A program made the translations under genes and the position numbers. Below are positions 1-9,385 of a DNA stretch of 64,000 bases, piece after piece. The notes under the pieces were generated by a model. It was not told the DNA's origin. It did not search any database and was given only the letters and a program-made list of their open reading frames with translations. The stretch comes from Kalaharituber pfeilii (lineage: Eukaryota; Ascomycota; Pezizomycetes; Pezizales; Pezizaceae). The stretch spans positions 79,420 through 143,419 of the forward strand of contig WHUZ01000119.1 of the NCBI GenBank assembly GCA_015179045.1. Reading direction: 5' to 3'. Numbering within the stretch: the stretch's first letter is position 1; the number at the start of each line of letters is the position of its first letter.

Positions 1-310
1 CACCTGGGAGCAACTGATACCCGCCTCTCTCAGGGACTTGACCGTGACATCCCAGTTAGGTGCGTCTTGGTTCTCCACGGGGGGAGGGGGCGGAGGGGGC
101 GGAGGGGGCGGCGCGGGGGAGTCGGTCCTTTTCGTCTTCTTGCCTTTCGGCATTTGATTGGTCAGTGGGTGGTGGCGCGGGGCTGTTATTGGTGTTTGGC
201 GCGGGGTTGGTGTGTTGGCAACGAGGTGGTGAGGAGTGGATTTCCCTGAAATTTCACCCCGACGGGAAAACTTGTGAAGTAGGGTATTTCGGGATAAAAA
301 TCGATGCTAG
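1..310 (-). mobile_element. 5' end of a Tad1-like LINE (5' UTR and start of ORF1), runs off the window
   Basis: Read on the minus strand, this stretch matches the 5' leader and ORF1 start of the LINE at 55.6-57.1 kb: both have an AT-rich leader, a conserved 'accaatcaaATGCCgAA' start and a lysine-rich MPKGKK N-terminus followed by a proline-rich stretch. A homopolymer slip after the C-rich tract moves the reading frame, so this ORF1 is probably dead. Only the first part is visible because the element continues past base 1. The exact 5' boundary near 310 is inferred from where similarity fades. Confidence 0.6.
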
Positions 311-930
311 TAGAAGCCCGAGAGCAACCACATGCTCTATGTATAAAGATGTCATACTTTGGCTACTCTATCTACGGAGGAATAATAATCATCACTTCCA
401 CCTAACTTTAAGAGGAATATACAGACAAAATTTGCATTCTTGAGCTAATTGGCGGACTTCTACTTCATCATCTGTACTTTGTGGTCGCCAAGTGATCGAA
501 AATCCTGATGACTTAACGTAGTGATAGTTGAAGCACCAGAAATGATGACCGTAGCTTTTAAAACCTCCGATACATAAGACGAGCTCTCCGGTTCAGTATC
601 TTCTAATAATACCCCTACAGCAGCTCCCCTCTGGGGTGCTTTGAGCCTCTTCCCCTTATCAAACATAGCCTTTTCTCCTCTCCAGCTCCATGTGCAAAAT
701 TTCCTGTGGTTATCTGTGGAGCCTGCACGTCTCTGCTGTTCATACTTCTCTTTTGATCTCTATTTGCCCTACACAGAGACTACCACTTTCGCCTTAGCGG
801 CTTATGTCCGCTCCTGGGTAGCTTTTGGGCAATCCTCCATCTTCTAGACCTTCTCCTCTTTTCCCATTCTCTGCAGCATGTTCCTCCTGTTTCAATCTCT
901 TCCGCTCCTCTACCTAAAGTAGCTGAGCAA
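311..930. other. Intergenic, no supported gene; possible transposase tail relic on minus
   Basis: There is no convincing gene. On the minus strand (about 900 to 460) broken frames contain a charged 'ERLKQEE' stretch, several stops and a 68-residue ORF beginning MFDKGKRLKAPQRG. Charged tails of this style occur at the C-termini of fungal pogo-type transposases, but I could not tie it to a family. Treat as degenerate transposon sequence. Confidence 0.3.
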
Positions 931-963
<33 letters not shown>

Positions 964-3900
964 ATAACCCCGCTTGTAGCACTTGGCCATGGCAGGGTCC
1001 CTGGGCAAGCCCTCATAGCCCGGAGACAGGCTAAACTAACTCTCTACGTACATGGCCCCCACGCGCCGTCGCCCCCGCTCTCCTAGCTTCTGGAACTTGA
1101 CCCCGCATTCTCCTACCTTCTAGAACTTGACCCCAGCGAAGAAATTCTCCAAAACGTCATCCTCCTCCCCATTCTCCGCCTTTCTCTTCCAATTCTTTTC
1201 CATGTCGCCCCACCTCTCAAAGCCTTCTGGACGGTTCTTCTGGTTTCTGCATCGGAAAGCGAGGTGCTCCCCGGTTTGCACCTCCCCGCACCTGCACTTA
1301 TCCGACCCAGCCGCCCCTATCCTCTTCAACCACACTGCACACCTCCCTCTCTCCAGGCGCAAGGCAGTGAAATTGGATACTGCTATCCTATTCCACTCCA
1401 TGACCTTTCCTCCTCCAAAGCCCTCCACTTCTCTCTTCTCCTTCCTCCACGCCTTCAGCCTCTGGCGCACCCCGCTTCCGGTGGCCACCTCCTTTCCCTG
1501 CATCACCGTCCCCTTCTTTGCCCATTCATCCGCCTTCTCGTTGCCTGCGATTCCGATGTGAGCTTTTACCCACAACAGTTTCGCATCCCCCCCCTTCTTC
1601 TTTCTCCTCGCCACTGCATTCACCACCCTTCTTACATCCTCCGTCTTTCCCTTTCCCTCCCTGCCTGCCTTCTGGATCGCCATGACGGCAGCCTCAGAAT
1701 CTAAACAGATCAGTACAGGGACCTTCTCCTCCACACTCTCCAGCGCCTTTCTCACTCCCCTCACCTCCCCATCGAACACCGTCGCCGTTCTCCCCACCAC
1801 CTCCGCCACGGCTGCCGACCTCCCCCACACCCCTGCTCCCACCTTGCTGTCCTCGATCTTGCTGCCGTCGGAGAAAAGGACTGCCCTTTTTCTTCCGGCT
1901 TCCCCGATCGCGGCTTCCCACTCCCCCCTCGTCTCCACTTCTCCTTTCCGCCTCTCCACCACTTCCACCTCCACCTTCTCACACCCCCCTCCCCACGAGA
2001 TCTCCTCCCCCTCCTCCGAGAACCTCGCCCACTGACCTTGCCAGCGGTCCAGCACTGCTTCATACCCCTCATTCTCGACCACCGCCCACTGCACCCCCCA
2101 GTCTCTCCAGTTTCTCGCCTCCTCCTCTCTCTCCTCACTCCCTCCGAAGTCGCCCGTGCAAAGCTCCGCCAGCTCTGACGGCGCCTCCACCTCCCGGACG
2201 ATCGCCCTCGCTTGCGCGCCATCCAGGACCGTCTCCACGTCCTCCACTCCACACACCGCACTCACCCCTCGTACCCCCGCTCCTCTCCCTCCTCCAGCCG
2301 CCTTCTTCAACACCTGCAGCTGGACTCTCTCCATCTCCTTCCTCCATTCCTTCTGTCCCCTCCACCCGATCTCGCTTCCCCACATTGCAACCGCCCTCAC
2401 CATCCCCGTGTAGGCTTGCCTCCAGCTGCGTGGAGACATCCCCCAGTTCCGGTTGCCCAGTCCAGAGAGAGCCCCCGCCAGCCTCCGCGCTCGGCTCAGC
2501 CTGTTTCGCCAATGTGCGCCAAAGGTCAAGTTCTCATCGAAGATGACCCCTAACCACTTTAGCATCTCCCCCTCTTTCTTCCACCTCCTTCCCACCCCGA
2601 AGGTTATCATCTCCCACTTCGACTCCTCCAGCGGGATCTGATCTTCTTCCGCCACCTCCGCCATTGCCACCTTCACTTTCTCCCTGAGCCGCCCCATATC
2701 CCAGTACCCGTGCCAGTCTAGGATCGTTGCTGCCAGGTCGTCGACGTACGATGGCACTTCTACCTCCGCCCCCATCGCCACCCCTCTCAGCCTTCTCTCC
2801 ATCTTCTCAATGGTGGGTGCCATGAAGATGAGGAAGATGACCGGTGACAGTGGTGACCCTTGCGGAACCCCCACGTTCGACCTGCCCCTCCCTTTCTCCT
2901 CGCCGTCCCACCACACTCCAAACTCCCTGCCTCCCATAAACTAACTCATCCCCGATGGGAGTCTTCAGGGCAGCTTTGATCAATCGGTATCCGATTCCGT
3001 CGGGTCCCGGTGCCGAATTGTTTTTGGTGCCCTGCAACGCAGCCCTCACTTCTCCTTCTACTCTCTCCCTCTCCCTCTCATCCCCCTCCTCCTCCGCTTC
3101 CCCCTCCCCCACCTCCTCCCCCGCCTCTGCCTCCCCCTCTTCCCTCCACGCAAAATTCCTCTCCACCAGCGCCCTCACCTTCTCTCCGTCCCCCTCCAAC
3201 TTCCTCCCCTCCTCATCTTTCAACCTTCCCATCCTCTCCTTTCCTCCGAAAGGGTCCTTCGCCACCCTCACCACCCTCCATGGGTCGCTATACCCTTCCT
3301 CTTCTACGAACCCCCTCCAGCACTTCTTCTTCTCCTCCCGGATCTTCCACTTCATCCTTTGCACCGCCGCCTTCCAACCCCTCACCCTCTCCCCCTCCGT
3401 CAACCTCGCTCTGGCCCCTATCCCCCCCCGTGCCAGCCTGTTGACTTCTTTCCTCATCTCCTCTATCTCTTCCGTCCACCACCTCTTGCTCCTCCCCCCA
3501 ACTCTCACCTCTTTCTCTAGGGACCTCTTCCACCTTTTCAGCCTCTCGTATGCGGTCCCTCCCCCTACCCTCTCCAACCACTCCTTCCTTTCCTCCTCCT
3601 CCCACTCCCCCCCCCACCCCTCTACCTCCTCTTCCATCCTCTCCCAGTCAACCCTCACTACCCTGTTCTCCCCTTCTTCCACCTCCCCCTCTCCCCTGAA
3701 TTCTACCACCAGCCCCGAGTGGTCCGACCCCACATCCACCAGGCCCACCCGGTCCACCGTCACTCCCCTTACCCACACCAAGTCGATCCTCGACTCTCTC
3801 AACCTCCCCTCCACTTCCCTCCTCCACGTTGCTTCCCTTTCTCCCACCAAGGTGAAGCCAGCCCCCTCCATCCTCTCCCTCAGAATCCTGCCCCTCCCAC

Positions 3901-4111
3901 TCTCCTCCATCCCTTCCAGACTCCACGCCGGGCTGTGCGCGTTCCAGTCCCCCACTAGGACGCACCTGCCCTGCACCTCTAGCACTCCTTCCAGCCACCT
4001 CTCAAACTCCTCGTTCCTCCATCTCCCGTCCACATATACCCCCCCTACTGCCACCCCCTCCCTCTCTCCCCATACTATATTCCCGTCGCCCCTCCTCCCC
4101 CCTCTCCCCTC
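931..4111 (-). mobile_element. Tad1-like LINE (family A), 5'-truncated and internally deleted
   Basis: The poly(T) tract at about 931-956 is the poly(A) tail of an element read on the minus strand. Next come its 3' UTR (ccctgccatggcc...ctacaagcgggg) and one long coding region with endonuclease, reverse transcriptase, RNase H and zinc-knuckle modules. The element starts abruptly at 4111 inside the endonuclease domain and abuts the R1 element. It is very G+C/purine-rich on its coding strand, unlike its AT-rich surroundings. The same 3' end recurs at 8936-8998, 40387-40901 and 58822-58880. No clear target-site duplication was found. Confidence 0.85.
1120..4111 (-). pseudogene. LINE ORF2 (endonuclease / reverse transcriptase / RNase H), defective
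   Basis: ORF2 copies LINE RNA into DNA at a nicked chromosomal site. Visible modules in order are: the C-terminal half of an EEP endonuclease (LVGDWNAHSPAW near 3940, GSDHSGL near 3720); the start of the RT domain (NNSAPGPDGIGYRLIKAALK near 2990); then, after a break at about 2940, the RT core (GVPQGSPLSP near 2860; SYVDDLAA near 2750); RNase H (LFSDGSK near 1880, LDSEAAV near 1720, WVKAHIGIAGNEKADEWA near 1550); and a CRCGE..GEHLAFRC knuckle near 1280. Between the APGPDGI and PQGSP motifs the normal 100-plus residues carrying the first catalytic Asp (RT motif A) are missing, and the frame changes there. The protein cannot be active. Confidence 0.85.
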
Positions 4112-5046
4112 TATAGCATTCGCACTCGGTGTGAGTTGTGAGTCGGTTTTTCTGAGTGAGTCAGTTTTCGGGTCGGTTTGTCATGCCGGAAAATGTACCC
4201 GACTCGGCTGCCGAGTGAGCCGGTATGAATTGTATATACGGCGTGACTGAGTTGGTATGAGTTATAGGAACAGCATGACTGAGTCGGTGTGATAATGTAC
4301 CACTACTACTTGGCTGCCGAGTGAGCCGGTATGAGTTGTATATGCAGCATAACTGAGTCGAGTGATAATGTACAACTACTACTCGGTTCCTGAGTGAGTT
4401 TAAAGTAGGGTCATGTAACGAACCAACCTCCACCACGGCCGAAATGCTCCTCCCGCACGTGACACGCGAGACCCGAGGCCCCGAGACCCTGCCACAGCCC
4501 GAACTCCTGCCGAGCCGCCGCGTAGCGGCAGTGCCTGAAAGCTCCGACCCTCGCCGCCAGCCCTGAGTCCTTACGCACAGCAGCCGCTTGCATCCCGGTC
4601 GCTGCCCGTATGTTCCTGCATATTCTCTTGCATCCATGATTCGTCCAGAATGTTCTCCTGCATTAGCTCGAAGTTTCTCCCGCGCGCTAGTTTGTTCTTC
4701 TGCCAAGTTTCTGGGCTCGTTTGATTCTCCTGTATCTAGAATGTTCTTCTGCCAAGATTCCTGGGCTCTCCATAAAGGAGGCTCATTCCCACGCCCCTCT
4801 CTGCTCCTCACGTAACAACTTGTATCCACCCTCAGGCTGTACGTAACTCTGCATACATCTCTCTACATCATATAGCGCCGACTGTCTCTACCCGCCGTGA
4901 ACTCCGCTGCCTCCCTGGCACCCGCTGCCTCCCTGGCACCCGCTGCCTACCCTGTATCTCGACCCCGGCCCTGACCCATTCTTTACAGGTCAGAGGAAAT
5001 CTATTAAAGGCTTACACCGACTCAACTCACACCGATGCGAACACTG
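4112..5046. mobile_element. R1 repeat element, copy 1 (short inverted ends, nested solo LTR)
   Basis: The ends form an imperfect inverted repeat of about 28-31 bp: gcattcgcactcggtgtgag on the left, and the reverse complement of the stretch ending ccgatgcgaacac on the right. Without the nested LTR and one copy of its TSD the element is about 356 bp. It contains repeats built on 'ggctgccgagtgagccggtatgag' (shown here only as a motif) and codes for nothing convincing. A second copy (reverse orientation) lies at about 61085-62785 and a partial third at about 47960-48112. Outer boundaries are good to a few bases on the left and about 10 on the right; no outer TSD was established. Confidence 0.65.
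4414..4987. mobile_element. Solo LTR (574 bp) inside R1 copy 1
   Basis: The segment begins tgtaacgaacc and ends ttctttaca, the TG..CA-type termini of LTR retrotransposons. It is flanked by a perfect 5-bp duplication ggtca (4409-4413 and 4988-4992). Removing it and one ggtca rejoins R1 so that it aligns base for base with R1 copy 2. No internal retrotransposon domains are present, so this is the product of LTR-LTR recombination. Family (gypsy or copia) cannot be told from the LTR alone. It differs from the copia LTR at 49.7 kb. Confidence 0.85.
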
Positions 5047-5149
5047 GTTCTAATTAATTGTCAATATTTTAAAACATGAGTACCCTCTTAGAAGAGCCAC
5101 ATCAACCATTTATAGAGACTCTTTTGGCCAGTCTATGGGGGGGTCTGCC

Positions 5150-5450
5150 GTAGCAAAGCAGTACTTCGACGCAACTAAGTAGTACTTCGACGCAACTAAG
5201 TAGTGCTTTGACGCAACCAAGCAGTGCTTCGATGCAGCAAAGTAGTGCTTGGACGCAGCAAAGTAGTGCTTCGACACAGCAAAGCAGTGCTTCGACGCAA
5301 CCAAGTAGTACTTGGACGCAGCAAAGCAGTGCTTCGACGCAGCAAAGTAGTACTTAGACGCAGCAAAGCAGTGCTTCGACGCAACCAAGCAGTACTTGGA
5401 CGCAACCAAGCAGTGCGCAACCAAGCAGTACTTCGACACAACCAGCCAGT
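5150..5450. repeat. 21-bp minisatellite, about 14 units
   Basis: Tandem 21-bp units of the form gcaaagcagtgcttcgacgca with a few variable positions. Because 21 is a multiple of three and stops are rare, several frames on both strands stay open (heptads such as SKAVLRR on + and CFAASKH on -). The array lies directly upstream of the helicase fragment. A second array of the same unit lies at 60760-61075 in reverse orientation. Confidence 0.9.
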
Positions 5451-5455
5451 TTGTC

Positions 5456-6050
5456 AACAGTGCAAAGCTGATTTTATATCATCTAAGGAGATGGATTTGG
5501 GGGTAGAAAAGAGAAATAAAAACTGGAGACTTCCATGGGAGCATGAAAGTCTAAAAAGAGTAGAAGCTGCTAGGTGCATGATCGACGAAGGGCCTGAGAA
5601 CTCTGGAAAAGATGTCCTTGGTCCAGATCTAAGCGACGATGCTCCGTATAGTGACAACGTATTCATAAAAATCGACTATAATGACCGGAATTAAAGGGAA
5701 AGACGAGCAACAAGAGTAAAGCAAGCAGAGAGCATAGCGGAGGATCTATACAAGATTAAGCTAAAAAAATTGGCAAGCTGGTATACCATGGGATCTATCC
5801 AGAGGCAGAGATGTCATGTGTGTTGTAGCTACTGGAGCAGGTAAAACTATGATAGCTGTCATGTATGCAGCATTATTTGGATCTAGTCATATCCGAGTCC
5901 TCTTCATCTCTTCCTTAATAGCACTTATAGAGTCATAGGTAAAGGATGTAGCCAAACATTATGAATTACAACTAATAAAGATAAGTTACACATTGTGTAT
6001 TAGGATCCATGAGTTCAAGTTCAGATTAGATTTATAAGGGTAAAGGAGTT
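5456..6050 (+). pseudogene. RecQ-like superfamily 2 helicase fragment, copy 1
   Basis: The frame from 5456 reads KEMDLGVEKRNKNWRLPWEH and onward, then stops at 5694. It continues after the stop to WYTMGSIQ, then shifts frame into RDVMCVVATGAGKTMIAV near 5810-5855. ATGAGKT is the Walker A motif (helicase motif I), and the following LFISSLIALIES plus VKD resembles motif Ia of RecQ-type enzymes. Everything after that is missing, and stops and a frameshift break the frame. The same fragment, with the same frameshift, occurs on - at 60165-60733. RecQ-like helicase genes are common in fungal subtelomeres and in some transposons; which source applies here is not clear. Confidence 0.7.
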
Positions 6051-6220
6051 ATAAAGAGGTTGGTGGTTGATTGTTGTGTTCTGGATGTAGGAGAATGGTA
6101 TTTTGTATGTGTGTAGATCTATCTAGACAAACTGTGGCTAGCTATGTGTGCTTAGCTCTAACATTCGCTTGGCTAGGAAACCTAGTTGCTATCATAGGCA
6201 CCCAAAAGTGCGTTGCCAAC

Positions 6221-6283
6221 ATAAGAATCAAGACCCTCGCTGCGCTCGGCTTTCGCAGCCTAGAGGGTCTTGGCATGAGACTA
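6221..6283 (+). repeat. Self-folding terminal repeat of the helicase-carrying element (copy 1 end)
   Basis: The sequence ataagaatcaagaccctcg..gagggtcttggcatgagacta contains an internal hairpin (caagaccctc / gagggtcttg). It is the same terminus that bounds the 3.1-kb element at 59957-63035 on both sides. Here it marks one end of copy 1. The opposite end, expected left of 4112, is not visible. Confidence 0.7.
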
Positions 6284-7074
6284 CTATCCTCTTAATTATC
6301 CGCCGTTACTGGGATGGTTAAACGGTGAGAGTTACTCGGCTGTCAGTTCCAGGTCAAAAATGAGACCGGTTGCGAAATGAATAATAAACATCTGACTTTA
6401 CCAGCACTCTATGCTGGCACTTCCGGCAAGCTGTCGCTCGTGCCATGCAGAAGCTGATCTTAGCTGTCTGCGCTCCCTCTTGGCGAGCGGGAACCCTTAC
6501 AGCCGCATGTTCAAGCGTAGTCTCGGACTAAATCTCGCACCGGCTCTCTCGTCGCTTTTGCCTATCATATACCGCCTCCCCCTTTTCCACCGCCGCCTTT
6601 CCGACAGCCTCCTCCCCGGCAACTCCTACCGTCCCTCCGGCCTCTCCAACCGCCTCCCCTACTGCCTCCGCCTCTCCCACTTCCGCTTTTCAATGCAGCG
6701 TCAGCTGCTTCAGAAGGGCATTTACGAGCTCTGGTAGGCCATTTGCTTTAGGCCCTGACTGACAGAAATCGTAGGACTCTTTGCAACAGTGCCAATATAT
6801 TATTTGACGGGATTAGGATTGAAGGTAAAATTAGAATTAGCCCCTCATGACAGCAATAGCATATGCTGGAGCTGACAAGGCTCCCCACCTCTGCCTATAC
6901 CACCTGCCGCTTCTCCCACATGCCTCTTCCCGGAGGGATAACGAAGATTACTCATTGGTGAATCGACTACTCGCATGGTAATTCATTTTCTGTCATTATT
7001 CCATTTCTCCATTGTTTTCGTGCTTGTTGGATAGCTTATTGTTTCATGCATTTCCTTGTTATTGCTACCACTGG
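6284..7074. other. About 800 bp with no recognisable feature
   Basis: There are scattered short frames only. The longest, at 6411-6737, reads as a Leu/Ser/Arg-rich peptide with no domain and lies over a C-rich tract, so it is probably spurious. No RNA gene or repeat was recognised. Confidence 0.4.
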
Positions 7075-7535
7075 CATACTATTGTGAGTATAATGGGGAC
7101 TTCAGACGGACCAGGTCTACTGGAACAATATGGTAGGCGGAGGAAACCTGGCTGAGTTAGGCTATGAATTCCGAAGCAAGAGGGGTGTTACCGCTTTAAA
7201 ACAACAACTTGTAGGCTCAAGGGGTTCGGTGTGAAGGGTGAGCTCCCGCTCATGCTATATTTTTATTATTGATTCTTATTTCTATGTACTGAATTTGTGC
7301 CGTATTAAGGCATCCCTATCTTCATTTATACTGTTTTAGCATCTATGATCGACAGTCCAATGGCGGAGCCAAGAAAAGGGGAACAGAAATGAGGATGAGA
7401 AAGGTGAGGAGGGATACGTACTGAAGATGACCTGTGTGAGTTGTAGCTATAGGAGGGCTGAATAATTTCCACGGTCGCTCGAGAGTGAATCATGTGGAGA
7501 AAGAATAACAATAGGACTAGCAATGAGAACATTGA
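7075..7535. other. Conserved left flank of block A, no clear gene
   Basis: This is the counterpart of 26480-26935. Matching words include ggcggaggaaacctggctgag / gccgaaggaagcctggctcag and the following aattccRaagcaagagg. Neither copy has a long frame. It may be an old gene end or the edge of the duplicated segment. Confidence 0.4.
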
Positions 7536-7559
7536 ACAACTAGATTACTGTTATCCGAT

Positions 7560-8140
7560 CACTGAAGACCAGACCACTGTTGCAGTGCCCAGGGCATGAA
7601 TTATTGCATATACATTAGCCGATCCATCAGTTTATCCCTTGGGTGGTCGAGACATACATGAATTTTGTGCCGGGTGGCGCTGCGCCAAGAGACACCAAGA
7701 GACGGCCTGTGCGATATCAAAATGCAATGTTTGTAATCCATCTGCCACGGAGAATTCAGTAGATATGATAGACAATCTCCATGGAGAGGTCAAAATGCAG
7801 TTTCAAAAAACATTAAGTAGTATGGAACAACTGAGGTACATACCTTGGTTCCAGTCTCAAACTAGACTTGCTGACCTCTAACATACGAATATCTCTACAA
7901 CAGCTCAGCAGCTGTTGCCAGTCGTCACTATAACAGAAATTTGTCACAGGGTGTCTTGTTTGCAGATTTCTAGGAGTCTATCATCTTTCCTGTCCTTCAC
8001 CTTCTGCTTCAATTGCTCAAACTCACTATATTAGTATCACATAATATATCACAGTACATTACTGAAAAATCTACAGCACGAAATAGTCCCGTTACTTTTG
8101 GAAAAACATTTACTTTACTTTAGATTTGCTACGAACCACC
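7560..8140. other. Intergenic, small unclassified frame
   Basis: An 80-residue frame at 7639-7881 (with NVCNPSATENSVDMIDNL) has a mixed, protein-like composition but no recognisable domain, splice context or paralogue in block B. I do not call it a gene. Confidence 0.3.
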
Positions 8141-8149
8141 CCCACTCAA

Positions 8150-8490
8150 CGCAACCCCACACCGCACCGCACCACCGCACAAAAGGAGGCTCTTTGCATC
8201 CGAAAAATAGCAAGAAATGCTGGATCTGGATATATATTAATCAATTTTGATAGAATATTTAAGTCTTGCCTTCTAGCAGAGGTTTTGCCATCGTTGAGAT
8301 ATCGATTAGCTGCAATATGATCACTCCTATCTACTAGCTCCTGAAGCTCCTCTAAGTCCTCCTTTTCTTCCCTTGAACTGTACTCTGAGTCAAACTCCAA
8401 ATCTAAATCATACTCCATTGTTGTCATCAAAACATCGATTTTAGCATCTATTTTCTTCTGTATTGACGCTTTTTGGCTTATACGAGGCAT
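8150..8490 (-). pseudogene. N-terminal fragment of a Harbinger-like transposase
   Basis: From an ATG at about 8490 (MPRISQKASIQKKIDAK) the minus-strand frame continues through an acidic stretch to RYLNDGK, then ILSKL and FLAIFRMQRASFCAVV. The pattern 'RYL..., FR..FRM.R.SF' is typical of the region just before the catalytic domain in fungal PIF/Harbinger (ALP1-like) transposases. The frame breaks off there at a C/A-rich junction and no catalytic DDE residues are present. It sits just outside the 8661-9382 inverted-repeat element, which carries a piece of the partner protein. Confidence 0.6.
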
Positions 8491-8935
8491 TGCGAATCTG
8501 TAGTTGTGTTGATATGCAGGGTAGAGGTGAATGAGACTACAATTACAGAGTACAAGCCTTTTTTGCATTTTGGACCGGTCATCAATTGCCGGCCACATAT
8601 GGCTAGACGTATAGGGATATGAAATGTACGAATGTTCCATTTACTTTACGGTAGATAATTAGTGGTTATCAGTTATGCGTTACGTTACGTTACGTTAGGT
8701 AACATGACATAAGCAAACGCTCTGATTGGCTGATTTCGTTACCTGAAACCACCGATTTTCGTTACGCGACGTAACGATGATCACGTTGCCAAATCGTCGC
8801 GTAACCGCCATAACTTCACGTAACTCTGGGTAACGACAAGGATATGCAACCTGTTTTCGGCTAAGCTCAGGGGTTTCTGACTACTTTTACCTAAATTAGC
8901 AAGATTTGAACAACAGATGCATATGCATGACACGT

Positions 8936-8998
8936 TTTATTTTTTTTTTTTTTTTTTAAATCACATAACCCCGCTTGTAGCACTAAGCCATGGCAGGG
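8936..8998 (-). mobile_element. LINE family A stub, 63 bp
   Basis: Only the last ~40 bp of the family A 3' end plus a poly(A) tail are present, read on minus. A perfect 12-bp target-site duplication tgcatgacacgt flanks it (8924-8935 and 8999-9010). It is nested in the Harbinger-like element. Confidence 0.9.
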
Positions 8999-9083
8999 TG
9001 CATGACACGTCTTAAATCTACCATTTCATGAGCATATTCAATCTACTGAGAGCTCGCCAGCTTCTATCACCACAAGTCAGTAA

Positions 9084-9248
9084 ATGTCCGCTACAACAGC
9101 AGCAAGTTCACACACTGCTACTTCACGCTCTGCTACTCCATGCTCTGCTTCTCCCATGAGCAAGAAAACTAGTAACCTTGCATGGACAAACGACGAAATC
9201 GAGAGACTAGTTATTTGGATGCTGGAAACAAGGTGCGGGGCATGGTGA
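9084..9248 (+). pseudogene. Truncated SANT/Myb-like DNA-binding protein fragment (54 aa)
   Basis: A short frame: a Ser/Thr/Ala-rich N-terminus, then LAWTNDEIERLVIWMLETR and a stop. The W-T-..-E-..-L-..-W-..-E spacing is that of the first helix of SANT/Myb-type domains used by the second protein of Harbinger elements to bind DNA and help the transposase into the nucleus. The domain is cut off after its first helix. Confidence 0.5.
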
Positions 9249-9385
9249 TGTTACGGATGTGACGATATGCAACGGTAACGTGAGTTACGTGGGGGAAATC
9301 AGCTACTCCCTCTCACATAGGCTTAGTTGATTGACATGAGTTACCTAACGTAACGTAACGTAACGCATAACTGATAACCACTATT

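Larger units (their letters stand above)
8661..9382. mobile_element. Harbinger-like non-autonomous element, 722 bp
   Basis: A perfect inverted repeat of about 43 bp bounds the element (agtggttatcagttatgcg followed by repeated ttacg units). It is flanked by a 3-bp duplication, att (8658-8660 and 9383-9385). Three-base duplications and a companion SANT/Myb protein are characteristic of PIF/Harbinger elements. The interior has many dispersed gttac motifs, a SANT-like fragment and a nested LINE stub. Confidence 0.75.

Noticed and set aside
1127..4250. Long plus-strand frames opposite the LINE (Pro/Ser-rich, up to 431 aa)
   Set aside because: They are antisense shadows of a G-rich coding strand with RT and RNase H motifs on minus. 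No domain or splice sites support them.
4161..4829. Minus-strand 222-aa frame
   Set aside because: It crosses the border of R1 and the nested solo LTR, both non-coding, so the frame is accidental.
5150..5450. CRISPR-like regular array (also 48955, 49985, 54708, 60760)
   Set aside because: Units are directly adjacent with no unique spacers, no leader and no cas genes. They are minisatellites, and the organism appears to be a fungus.
8676..8700. Telomere-like ttacgttacgttacg repeat
   Set aside because: It is only about four units, occurs as an inverted pair at 8661 and 9382, and is part of a transposon terminal repeat.
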